From assembly GCA_038373885.1 (NCBI GenBank), contig JAWZYV010002471.1, forward strand, positions 248,001 to 312,000: a DNA stretch of 64,000 nucleotides. The letters are read 5' to 3'. The notes below the pieces were generated by a model. That model had not been told where the DNA came from. It worked only from the letters and a program-made list of their open reading frames with translations, and did not search any database. Origin of the DNA: Cheiracanthium punctorium. Lineage: Eukaryota; Arthropoda; Arachnida; Araneae; Cheiracanthiidae. The position numbers and the translations under genes are program-made. Of this stretch, positions 12,066 through 22,290 are shown piece by piece (the stretch's first letter is position 1; each line of letters opens with the position of its first letter).

Positions 12066-14928
12066 TAGGGTGGATCGAAAAAATTTTTTTTTTCGAAATC
12101 GCTATCTCCTGAGGTGTCAAAAGTTGTAAATTGATATAAATAAGACATGTGTAAAATTTGAATGTTCTACGACAACGTCTTGGGGTTGCGCATCGAGCTT
12201 GAAATTTAACAGTTTTTGAAAAATACGACTTTTTTAAAAAATCGACCAAAAAAATTTTTTCCGAATTATTAGGCTCCCGAGGTTTTAGGAGTTGTATATT
12301 GTTATGAATAAGACGTATGCAAAATCTGAAGGGGCTGTGACAATTTCTAGTAGTTGCACATCGAGTTTGAAATCTATAAATATCTGAAAAATATGCATTT
12401 TTGACAAAAATATGTAGAAAGCAATAATTGTATTTTTAATGAATCAGTCCTGTTGAAAAATAGTCGGTAACGTTCGCAGCTCTTCTCTAGTACAACCACA
12501 ATCGTAACTACATTATCCTGGACCCACCTCGTTGATTTGCATGCTATCCAAGTCCTGCCCGTGCCAGTCCAAGCATCCAATTATTGGAGCATGCGTTTTA
12601 ACGAATAATGTAAAGCCCGACTTCAGATCAAACTGTGGCATTTTATGTGAAGTGTAATAATCTAGATCGTAAAAAACCATCATCTGATAGATGGATAGAC
12701 AGCAAATTTCGGAGTGGCTGTTTGCTATGGTGTGAAGCTGGCAAATACGACATTGCAGAGATTTAGTTAGATTAGAGAACTGCGTTATTAGATTTTGGAT
12801 GACTCCTTTGTTCTTTCCGGAGTTCGATGATTCGCCACCACCCGCAATGCCTGTGAGCGTCCCAAGATCAATGGAATTCGTGTCAAACTTTCTTAAATTT
12901 CCAGTGAAATTCTTAAAATCAGATCGTGACATATGGCCAAAGTATGTTGAGCCAGGTTCCATAATCAGCGTGATTTGTTCTTTGGGACAAATTCTTTGGT
13001 CTAATTTGCCGTCAACAAATATTTCTATGTATCTGGTTTTGTACTTCCTCCTATCAAAACACAATCCAAAGAAATTTTTAAATACTTCTTCCGTTTGTTT
13101 CACTGCGAGTCCGTTTGTTTCACTTTCTGGATTGTGAAATAAAGTTGATACCAGAATTTCTGCTGCCTAGGCCGTAATAACTTTGTGTCGCAGACTTGTG
13201 AAAGTAATGAGATTTTTATTCTAACTTGGTCATTTGTGAACGCATCTCCCAAAGTGGCGGTAGATAGGCATTCAGCGTTTTCTTCAGTCTTTCGTACTTC
13301 TCTTTCGTTATTTTCACTTTCAAAATCAATGACTAAAGTTGGAGACTGGATATTGGAACTCTTTCGCCTCTTTCTCCACCAATCTCGAAATTTCTCTTTC
13401 CAACATTTCAACTTTTCTCTTGTTATCCATAACTTTTCTTTTTTACAATTCCATAGATTGTCACATATCTAGCTCCCCTCTGGTCTGCTAATGCCTCCCG
13501 TTCTGTGTGAGGTATGTGAGGTCTGAGCCACACCTGCTCCGGAAAAAGTTAGTACATTTGCAAGTGCGATATTCAATAGCTCGGTAAGGGAGAGTTTTTC
13601 CAACTTTCTTCATAAACAATTCCTTATGTCCATCTCTAACATACGATTTATTTAGCTGCTGAACTTGCTCATGACCTTTTCTAACTATCTCTTGAATTCC
13701 TTGGATTGACACAGTAGGGATACTGGCCTTGATCCAAATTTCCTGTATTTTGATCGCCACAACTAAGGTTATTTCTCCTTCCGGTGGTTCCTGCCATTTA
13801 TTAAGAAATTTTTCTTTGTTAAGTACAAAATAGTAATATAGAAGTACGAGTATGTCTTCTTGGGTTGGTAACTTGGTACAAGGTAATTCTTTCGAAGTCC
13901 CAGCTTTTCTAAGAACACCAAATTTTGTTCCATGTCCTGTTGCAGACAGTTGTTGGGTTAATACCTTCTAAACTTCCTTTGTGACTGTGATTTGTCTATA
14001 AATGTTCATAAGCATTCATTCTGGATTAATTTATTATGCTTAATTTGCATGTATACATTTATGACAGAGGTTTTAGAAGTTTAGCCATGCCTGTCTCTCA
14101 TTACATCTGGATCTTATCTGGAGTGAAATCTGAAGTAAAACATACTTACACAGTGGCGCTGCAATCGCGCAGAAATTTTCTCTTCGGAGGAGGAGAGGCA
14201 CAAGATTCTACAACAGTTTCACTCTATTCAGAATCGTAGCAGTGCAAGGCAACCACCTTTTAGCATTTTTTGGGAGTAAACTGAAAGAACCATCTATCTG
14301 AAACGTGAGACTAAATGCCTGTTTCAACGAAATATCTCGTGCCTGGTTTAACCGAACGCATGTGCTTGTGTATCGCCATCACTCGGCAGGCTAACCGGCG
14401 CTAGTTGTCTAGAGCAAGCACAGCTTGCGTACTGCGCTCAAGACGAAACGACCACATAACGTGTGCATTGTATCAAACTGTTCGTAAAGCTATTTTTTGT
14501 GATTTACTGAGCTTCTCTAAATATGTTTTAACATATAAAAGGACCAAATTATTTTTAACAAATAAAGTTTGCTTTCTACATAATTTTTTCAAAAAACACT
14601 TAATTTTCAGATATTTATAGATTTCCAGCTCGATGTGCAATCCCTAGAAATTGTTGTAGCTCCTCTAGATTTTGCATACGTGTTATTCATAACAATATAC
14701 AACTCCTAAAACCTCGGGAGCCTAATAATTCGGAAAAGAATTTTTTTGGTCGATTTTTAAAAAAATTCGTATTTTTCAAAAACTTCTAAATTTCAAGCTC
14801 GATGCGCAACCCCAAGACGTTGTCGTCGAACATTCAAATTTTACACACGTCTTATTCATATCAATATACAACTTTTGAGACCTCAGGAGATAAAGAATTC
14901 GAAAAAAAAAATTTTTCGATCCACCCTA
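12066..14928 (-). mobile_element. hAT-like DNA transposon (2.86 kb) with ~375-bp TIRs and 8-bp target duplication
   Basis: The ends are TAGGGTGGATCGAAAAA and its inverse. CTGTACAT is duplicated exactly at 12058-12065 and 14929-14936. The inverted arms extend about 375 bp (to about 12440 and from about 14545). Each arm contains two diverged copies of a ~168-bp subrepeat, recognisable by gttgcgcatcgagcttgaaa / gttgcacatcgagtttgaaa. An 8-bp duplication and TAGGG end fit the hAT superfamily. The interior carries a broken gene on the minus strand. The target word includes the last bases (CTG) of the mariner TIR, so this element inserted after the mariner. Confidence 0.92.
12513..13967 (-). pseudogene. 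Broken transposase-like gene of a poorly characterised hAT-like family
   Basis: On the minus strand an open frame from about 13967 to 13488 holds an N-terminal block with IQEIWIKASIPTVS. A short out-of-frame block follows (IPHTEREALADQRGARYV, about 13520-13430). Next comes 13411-13100, then 13103-12513. The last block contains LCFDRRKYKT, IMEPGSTYFGHM, GIAGGGESSNSGKNKGVI and LQCRICQLH. From memory, this order (FDGRK, EPG.KY.GH, CDGT..NTG, C..H) belongs to a family common in arthropod and cnidarian genomes. The aspartate expected in the CDG-like motif is glycine here. The C..H pair and the element's 8-bp duplications suggest a hAT relationship, which is inference. At least three frame breaks make it non-functional. 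Confidence 0.75.
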
Positions 14929-14936
14929 CTGTACAT

Positions 14937-17400
14937 GCATATATATATATATATGTGCATGTATTGTGCGTGCGTATGTGTGTACATATATAAATATACA
15001 CACACGCATCTATATGCAAATATGTGAAATGCATAAAGGATATTTAAAAAAAGTTTTGATTTACTTTGCTCAAAACCAGAATAGTCTTACTGTGTCATTC
15101 GCTTCCCAGTCATACAAGAATTTTCTCACCTTTATTTTTGAATTTATAATATTTGTTCTTCGAGTCTTCAGACTCACCGACAATATGTTCAAGTCTCATT
15201 TTAGAATACTGCTTAAATCTTTTCAAATATATCGATTTATATATGCATAGAATTTTGCTAAATTTTTAGCAAAAATTTAGAGCAAACTGAAAACATATGC
15301 CTTGTGCACGTATTCATCTTTCCTTAAGCCTGCGGTAAATTACGTTATAAATTTATAATGCCATATTGATTTTAGGAACAATAAATTTTCCATTATAATT
15401 TTGAAAAAAGTCAAAATAATCTATAACCGTTTTTAATGAAAACTTAATAATGAAAATAGCTCAAAATTTATTTGACTCAAAACCAGATTTGGTTTAATCA
15501 GATAATGTCAACTATACACAATAATATGAAAAGCAAATATTTTTTTTACCTCATTAAACACAGTAGCCACTATATATTAAACATCATTAGCAAGCAATAT
15601 CTTATATTTATTTAAATTCTACAGTTCTTCGATGTAAAAGATTTTCATTAAAGCGTAGAAACAATAAATTAATACGTTTCACTATTTGCGTATCTTTTAT
15701 CCTTTATGAAGATACGGTATACTTAACATGACTGACTTTTAAATATGAATTAAGTAAGTTTTAAGTACAATAAAAATGGTATAGTCTCGAAATTCAATAT
15801 ATTTTACCCAGTGAAACATCAAAGTAATCCTCTTCGTTTCTTCCTTTAGCAGGCAATAGTAAAATCTTAAGCGATTCCCATTAAATAGTTTTAAAGCTTC
15901 CAACTAAACTATTTGACAAACAGTGGAAGAATTTTACTGCTTTGCCACATGAATTAATTTTAAAACGCATAAATAATTTATTCTCAGCTTGACATATTTT
16001 TGTCGAAATAATACTTAACTCTAAATATACTCTTATGATTTTAGATTAACTTAATGGTGCTGCAGATTAATACATTGACATTTCATTGAAACATTGATCC
16101 TAAAAATTTTAGAAATGGTGGTATATTGTTTATTCAAAAGGTTTCATGTTACATTTCCTCGGATCTGTAATGTTATAAATCTAATTAAAATAAATGCTGT
16201 GATATGGAGAAAATGAAAGTGCTGTCGTAAGGTGCTGCATTTATGAAATTTCTATTTTTATAAGGTTAAAGGTACATTTTAACACATGTTACGAAGAGAA
16301 TATAAAATAATTTGTTTAATCTTTTAAAAATAATTTGTACTGTAATGAATATTTCAAAAGGTTGTTGGATAGCTTAAAACATTGTTTCGTAACCATTATT
16401 TGCTGAGTGGTGCCGGTCCGCTAGACTTTATTGCTATTCCATGTGTATCAAATTTACTAAACAATAATCAGCAGAAAATATCATTTCAACAAATATTTAC
16501 ATTTGTAAAAATCTTGATTTTTTGAAAAAAATACATGCAAGTATAATATTTATTATACATGACGTTGGTCCTCGAAAGTTTTTTCCTATTTCTTCCGGTC
16601 TGCAGGTATAAAAACTTAAGAAGCTTAAAAGACTATTTTTTACAATAAGTTAAGGAGAGTGTTTTGTTGTTGTTGCAGGGTGAAAAACGGTTGTCTGGGG
16701 ATCTCTCACGCAGATTGGTTGTGGCATTGAGCATACTCATTTAACCATGGTCACAGAGCCCAATTTCCAATATTTTTAGATTTGCAGAAGACCTTAACTT
16801 CCGATTCTCGGGTGAAATAAAAAGGTAAGTGCAAATTCTTCTATAAAAAATTCTTAAGTCTTCATTTTAGATAATTCAACCCCGAGTTCCGCAATATTGG
16901 GTACATACATAAAACAGTTTCTGAATAATGACGCTTTGATGAAGAAATAATATGTTGTAACATATGGCTTTATTGGAAACTAATCCACTACAGTTAGGAT
17001 CTTGCACAAAACAGAACAAAAAACAAGCAGTACTAAGTAAACATACGTAAAGGCAAAAGTCGATAATGAGTCGATCTCAAGTCAAAGGGGGAGAGAGTAG
17101 GATAGGGGGTGCAGTAAGCACTACTTTTTAGTCAATGGTGATTTGTCAAGGAATTCAGAAAATGAACTATTCAAATGGCTTTTGTTTAAATTTTCCAACA
17201 AATGTTCATTGGATTTCAAATCCCAATATTTTTCAAAAGCTAAAGTGAAAACCAAAAGGTTCGGGTTGGAAAATTTACGGACTCGAAAGCTCTTTCTAAC
17301 CATGTAACTTTTATTTATCTTGTATTAAAAAGGACTCCAAGATGGCCAATTTATTTTTTGAGAGAAATATGGTCCAGAAGAATTCTTAAAAAATTCGATA
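14937..17400. other. AT-rich DNA without recognised features
   Basis: It opens with AT and mixed CA/TA microsatellites at about 14938-15005. The rest shows no gene, inverted repeat or known element by eye. Confidence 0.5.
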
Positions 17401-18118
17401 CAGGGAGTGTCCAAAAAACAATGACCTTGGATTCCATTTCTTAAACATTCATAACAGATACTGATAATAAATTACAAAGTTTCGTCAGAAAGGGTACGCA
17501 ATTCTATGAAATCGATTAAAAATTTCAGAGGATGAATTTTGAAAAAATACAAATTTTGAATTTTCATAATGCCTTTCTAAAAGAAAAATACCAGTTAGTA
17601 AAATGTTCCCCTTCGCAAATGAGGTAATTTATAAAGTTTGAGAATTTTATTGCAATAAGTGTGAGATGTATTAAAATAAATGTAGGCTGACTGAAATTAC
17701 TTTGCAATGATTCTTGAATGAAAAAAAAAGTGCGAGAGATAATCGTGTGTTTTAGGGTCTTACAGTAATTATGAAAGAAAACAATGCTTATATGAATGCA
17801 TAATATTTCTGCTCTTAGTGGTATTTTATAGCCCTCACCAACTTTGTTTAAACATACCTGACTTTTTATGATCAAAATCTGGAATTTTGTTAATCAGAAG
17901 TAATAGTGCAACTGGCACATTTTACTAATTGAAATTTTTTTTTTGAGGGGGAACTTTATAAAATTAAAATTTTTATTTATTAAAATTTAATATCCTGAAA
18001 TTTTAAATTGATTTCGCTGAGTTCTGCACTGTTTTGACGCAAATTTTTAGTTCATTGCATTTGTGTATGATCAATACTTATGAAACGAAATCTATCTATG
18101 ATTTTGGAACACCCTATA
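17401..18118. mobile_element. Possible MITE with short mariner-like ends
   Basis: The left end CAGGGAGTGTCCAAAA and right end TTTTGGAACACCCTA are imperfect inverted repeats, and both are next to TA. The inner sequence shows only weak complementarity. Its middle (about 17540-17935) is related to 21120-21495. Confidence 0.35.
17540..17935 (+). repeat. Dispersed repeat, copy 1
   Basis: It shares a chain of words in the same order and orientation with 21120-21495: ataaatgtaggctgact, agggtcttacagtaattatg and tttatgatcaaaatctggaattttg. The family is not identified. Confidence 0.6.
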
Positions 18119-18578
18119 TATAAATAGAGCATTTAAAATAAAAATAGACTATTAAAAACATTATTGTGTAAGTTTATTAAATGTGAAAAAAAGCCAATAG
18201 AACGTCTTTGTTTGTATTTAATTTTATATTTTTTTTTTCCCTCCATGAAAAAAGAGAGCCGTGGAAATTTAGTGACGAATAGATTATGTATAAAAACCTA
18301 CACATATTTTGTGCAGTTGTGTTGCTGTTGTTGTTATTGCAAATAATGTTTTATGTCTGTAATATTATTCAAATAAAACAAGTCTGTTTCTTTTTATATC
18401 CTAAATAAAGTGAATATTTCAAGTACAAAGAAATGTCTACTTTCGTACGGAAAACTTCAAAAATGTTTTTTTATTTTGATCTGTTTATTCTTCTGCCATT
18501 TTTAGCATGTGTAGTGTTCTTTCTCTGCAAAACGTAGGCGAAAAATGTTAAAAAATAGCTGTAGATCTTTTCTTTTAA

Positions 18579-19217
18579 CCTTTTACAAACCGTATTCAAT
18601 CCAGGCGTAAATTTAATTAGTTTTTTTTGTATATTTTGTCTTTTAAAGCGTTAGTTAAAGGATATTAGTCATTTAAATGGAAAAAAAATACAATTTTCAC
18701 TGTGTTGTTCCCGATTGGGAGCATAGGCCATTTCTGATATAATTTTACATTGGTTTCAAAAACGGAATATAGTGATGGATAGTTTTAATAATAAGTGTAA
18801 GAATTAATGAAATAATCATTTTTAAGTTTAAGTAAAGATATAAATTAAGTTTGAAAGGAGAGAGGGTGTATTAAGATAGCTCTAAACAAAATTTATGAAA
18901 ATGGCTATCCTTAAGTTTTTTTTGTTCAGTTCTCCACTAATGACAGTAATGCAACTTCTATTTCAAAAATTCAAGTCATCTTTAAAATATATCTGGCAAT
19001 TTTCTTAAGTTAATATTGATACACGCTTAAAAAACAGAACAAAATTCACTCCTAAAGACTAGAAATCCAGACAAACTTGTTCCAGTTTCAAATCCTCCGG
19101 AGTCATCCTCACTCCTCAGCAATGAAATTTAGCTCCTATTTTTAAGCTGATAAAATTAAATTTTTCAATAAATTTTAAATTTGATGTTCCCAATTGGGAA
19201 CATTGGCCTGTAAAAGG
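18579..19217. mobile_element. piggyBac-like non-autonomous element (639 bp)
   Basis: The left end is TTAA followed by CCTTTTACAAACC. The right end is GGCCTGTAAAAGG followed by CTAA, a likely mutated TTAA. TTAA targets and CCYTT ends are known features of piggyBac transposons. Two subterminal near-palindromes, TTCCCGATTGGGA (about 18708) and TTCCCAATTGGGAA (about 19188), lie inside the ends. No transposase is seen. Confidence 0.65.
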
Positions 19218-19526
19218 CTAAGGAAACTTTTTTTTTTTCCTTTAGCTTTCGTCTAGATTTCCACTCAAAAAATACAGTCTTAACTAAAAGTCCGTAAAGA
19301 ACCTTCCTTCCAATCCTTCAATAAAAAAATAAATAAATAAATAAATCATATTAAACCTATGGAGTATTTAATATTTTTCAATTCAAAATTTTTACTTGTA
19401 CACATACAGCAGTATAACTAAAAAGTGAAGCAAATGTAACTATGGCACTGCAGAATTTTTGTCAATCACCTCCTTTACAGCACGATGCCGTGTAAATGAG
19501 CAACAAATGTTAGATGTATACTTTTA

Positions 19527-19799
19527 CCGGGTAACCAAAAAGTCCGTAAAAACTTTAAAAATTCATTAAAAAGAACAAATAAACATAGAAAATTGTAGTT
19601 TGCCCAAAAAGGTTTAGAGGATGATGGGATTTTTTTTTTTTAATGACAAGAAAGTTTGTAGTTACAAATAATACCGATAGGTGGCGCTGACAGTTTCTAA
19701 AAAAAATCCGAAATCTCTCTAATCTTATCCATGCAAATCGCAAATTTGTATTGTTATTTGTTCTTTTTTAATGAATTTTTAAACTTTGATGCACCCAGG
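19527..19799 (+). mobile_element. MITE copy A of a back-to-back pair
   Basis: This ~270-bp copy begins CCGGGTAACCAAAAAGTCCG and contains aaattcattaaaaagaac at one end and its inverse at the other. Inner landmarks are gtttagaggatgatggga and ccgataggtggcgctga. It directly abuts an inverted copy of the same element. Confidence 0.75.
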
Positions 19800-20096
19800 A
19801 AGCATCAAAAGCTCGTGAAAACTTCAAAAATTCATTAAAAAAGAAGAAATTATGATACAAAAGTTTGCATGGAAAAGGATTGCGGAGATTTTGTTTTTTT
19901 TTTTTAAATTGGAAACTTGGTTCCCATTGTGCATGTCAGTGCCACCTACCGGTAACATTTGAAACTACAAACTTTATTGCCATTAAAAAAATATCCCATC
20001 ATCCTCTAAACTTATTTGTGCAAACCGCGATTTTCTATCATTATTTGTTCTTTCTTAATGAATTTTAAAGCTTTAACGGACATTTTTGGTCCCCGG
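19800..20096 (-). mobile_element. MITE copy B, inverted relative to copy A
   Basis: Read on the minus strand it begins CCGGGGACCAAAAATGTCCG and shares gtttagaggatgatggga, ccggtaggtggcactgac and ttccatgcaaa with copy A in the same order. The pair therefore forms an imperfect ~570-bp palindrome centred near 19800. Confidence 0.75.
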
Positions 20097-20161
20097 TAAA
20101 TGGAGAGCATGCTACTACAAACCTTAACAGTACATTCTGTTTTTGTTGTGTTTGAAATGTA

Positions 20162-20832
20162 CAAGAGGTAATCAAATGAAAAGCTACGAAACGACACAAT
20201 GTAGACTTTATTCAAAATATACACCATAGGCCTGAGCACAACGATCCCACTGATGAACAAGCCGCAGGATTCATTGTTCCCAGAATTCCTGTGGCCGTGA
20301 CGAGACCCAGTCCGTCTCAGCGTCCTTGAGTACGTCGTCTGAGTTGAAGCGCTTCCCTTTCAGGTGTTTCTTCAGTGGACCAAACACATGGAAATCGCAG
20401 GGCGACATGTGCGGACTGTAGGGCGGATGGTCCAACGTCTCCCCCTTGAACTTGGCTAGTTCCATGTATGTGACTCTGGAGACGTGTGGACGCGCGTTAT
20501 CATGGAGCAGAACCACACCCCTCCGTGAGCATCCCCGGTCTTTTGTTCTTGATCGACCTGCGGATAACAGCTCGCTGCTCCTCAATCGTCGAATTTTGCA
20601 ACGCGAACGCCACCCTGTCCTATTACGGACTGCCGCATTATTTGGACGCCGCTTTTGATAAGAGCCTCTGCTCTCTCCTGCGTATGCGGCCGACCGCGCA
20701 TGCCCCAATCCCAGTCAGAGACTCCAATCCCATCCCGCAATGTCTCGCTACGTTCTCCCATGGCGGAATATGCAAATATTTACCTGTTACGTTTTTACGT
20801 CGTTTCGTACCTTTTCATTTGATCACCCCTTG
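20162..20832 (-). mobile_element. Internally deleted mariner (MLE) element, 671 bp
   Basis: The inverted ends are CAAGAGGTAATCAAATGAAA and, inverted, CAAGGGGTGATCAAATGAAA. TA is on both sides (20160-20161 and 20833-20834). A full-length mariner is about 1.3 kb, so roughly half is missing. It carries a fused and broken transposase gene. Confidence 0.9.
20208..20613 (-). pseudogene. MLE transposase fusing the N-terminus to the C-terminal third
   Basis: On the minus strand a GTG at 20613 opens a frame with an MLE N-terminus (ALQNSTIEEQRAVIRR). This runs directly into a C-terminal piece (SIKNKRPGMLTEG). After a frameshift comes LLHDNARPH with the second catalytic aspartate, then HPPYSPHMSPCDFHVFG with the third (DD34D type). 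An in-frame stop follows FWEQ, after which coding similarity continues (LVHQWDRCAQAYGVYFE) to the natural stop at 20208-20210. The first catalytic aspartate and the DNA-binding region are deleted. Proteins of this kind are often labelled SETMAR-like in arthropods. The start codon is changed, so no product is expected. Confidence 0.9.
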
Positions 20833-20900
20833 TATTAACACTAAACAAAGACCCGCATCAAAAATTCCCCATTTATAAAGGGGGGGCTGAAAGGTGGTAA

Positions 20901-21012
20901 CCCTAGTAGCACAAATAGTTCAAAAAACGTTTAAATTACGTTGGAAACACGTTGTTTTTTGACGTTAAAAAACGTGTTTTAAACGTCTTTTGGACTATTT
21001 GTGCTACTAGGG
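20901..21012. mobile_element. 112-bp MITE with ~35-bp inverted repeats
   Basis: The left end CCCTAGTAGCACAAATAG returns inverted at the right end (ctatttgtgctactaggg), with complementarity continuing through the acgtttaaa block. No obvious target duplication beyond AA is seen. Superfamily unknown. Confidence 0.85.
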
Positions 21013-21119
21013 AATGCTGTTTCGTTCATTATCTTATTAGAGATAAATGGGCAGTGGCAGTTGAAGAAAGTTCAAAATAAGGCAGAAAAAAAGACCACTT
21101 TTAAGAAAAAGTTCCTCTT

Positions 21120-21495
21120 TATAATTTTCAAAAAAGTTACACTTTTTGAATTTGTATAAGATCCCCCCCCCTCCCCTTCATTTAAAAAAAAAAATTCGCA
21201 ATCAGTAATCAATTCACCAAGGAGTTGATATCGTGAAAAGTGTCATAGATATGGAGATAAATGTATGCTGACTTAAACCACTTTTCGATGGCTCTGAAGA
21301 GAAAAAATCTCGTCGGATGATTGTATTTGAAGGGTCTTACAGAAATTATGAAAGTAAATATTTTTTAGCCCTCTATTAATAAACGTTTACCGTCCCTGAC
21401 CATCTATGTTTAGAGATATATCTGAGATATTTTATGATGACAGTATGAAATTTTGTGAATGGAGGGATATGTGTACGGGGCACATATTTCTAGTT
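21120..21495 (+). repeat. Dispersed repeat, copy 2
   Basis: This is the diverged partner of 17540-17935, with ataaatgtatgctgact, agggtcttacagaaattatg and ttttatgatgacagtatgaaattttg in the same order. It includes a poly-C/poly-A run near 21163-21192. Confidence 0.6.
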
Positions 21496-22072
21496 GATTT
21501 ATTTCTTTGTTTTTTATTCTTTTGCATGGGAATCATATAAAAATTCAAAATACATAACTTTCTAAGAATTAACCAAGAATTAACTAAGAATTAACCGAGA
21601 TTTAATTAACTAAGAGGATTTTATTTATTTATATTTTTAAGCAGATACTTTTTCTTACCTTATTTTGAACATGTCTTTAATTTATTTTTCCCAGCTTATC
21701 TCTAATAGATAAAGAATTAAAGCACGTTACCAGCTTTTTGGGAAGCACTGTACATCTGATATATGTTGGAAATATTTAATGAGTTCCTGCAAAGGAACTA
21801 CAAGCATTTTTGAAACCGTGTGCATCGTACTATGTATAAATGTATAATATTCTTGAAAGTTAATGCATATTTACGTCTATAAGAGCTGAGCGACAGATAG
21901 ACAAACAACAAAAATAAGTATGGTCTCAACTTTATTGGGAAGTGTTTATAAAGACAAGAACTGCTACACAGTTACAAATGTCGTAGAAATAACCATAATA
22001 ATGTTAAATTGCTTTGCTTTTTTATGAAACTCTTAAAACAATCTAAAACTTTTAACACATTTTTCTTCTTGC

Positions 22073-22290
22073 CACACCATAGATGAGTGGTTAAGGCACT
22101 CAAAATCGTAGACGGCCGAAGTGTAAAGGTCGCGGCTTCGGGCGCCGGTGTCGATCTAACAGTCTGAAGTTTTGCTCAGTTTCCTCCAGATGTAACGTGA
22201 ATACGCATTAGTACCCTTTAGAAAGACCTCCATCCAAAGAACCCCCATCTAAGGCAGATGCCCGTCTGCCTCGGTTCAGGTTAGCCTTAA
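22073..22290 (+). mobile_element. tRNA-derived SINE copy
   Basis: The tRNA-like head has gatgagtggttaaggcact (A-box region) and a decayed B box (gcggcttcgggcgcc). The body follows with gtcgatctaacagtct, ctccagatgtaacgtgaat and a pyrimidine-rich 3' part. It shares this body with the copies near 33.5 and 37.8 kb. Confidence 0.75.

Noticed and set aside
12799..13137. 112-codon open frame, plus strand
   Set aside because: It lies antisense to the hAT-like pseudogene, which carries the recognisable motifs.
20486..20878. 130-codon open frame, plus strand
   Set aside because: It is antisense to the deleted mariner transposase and runs out through its TIR.
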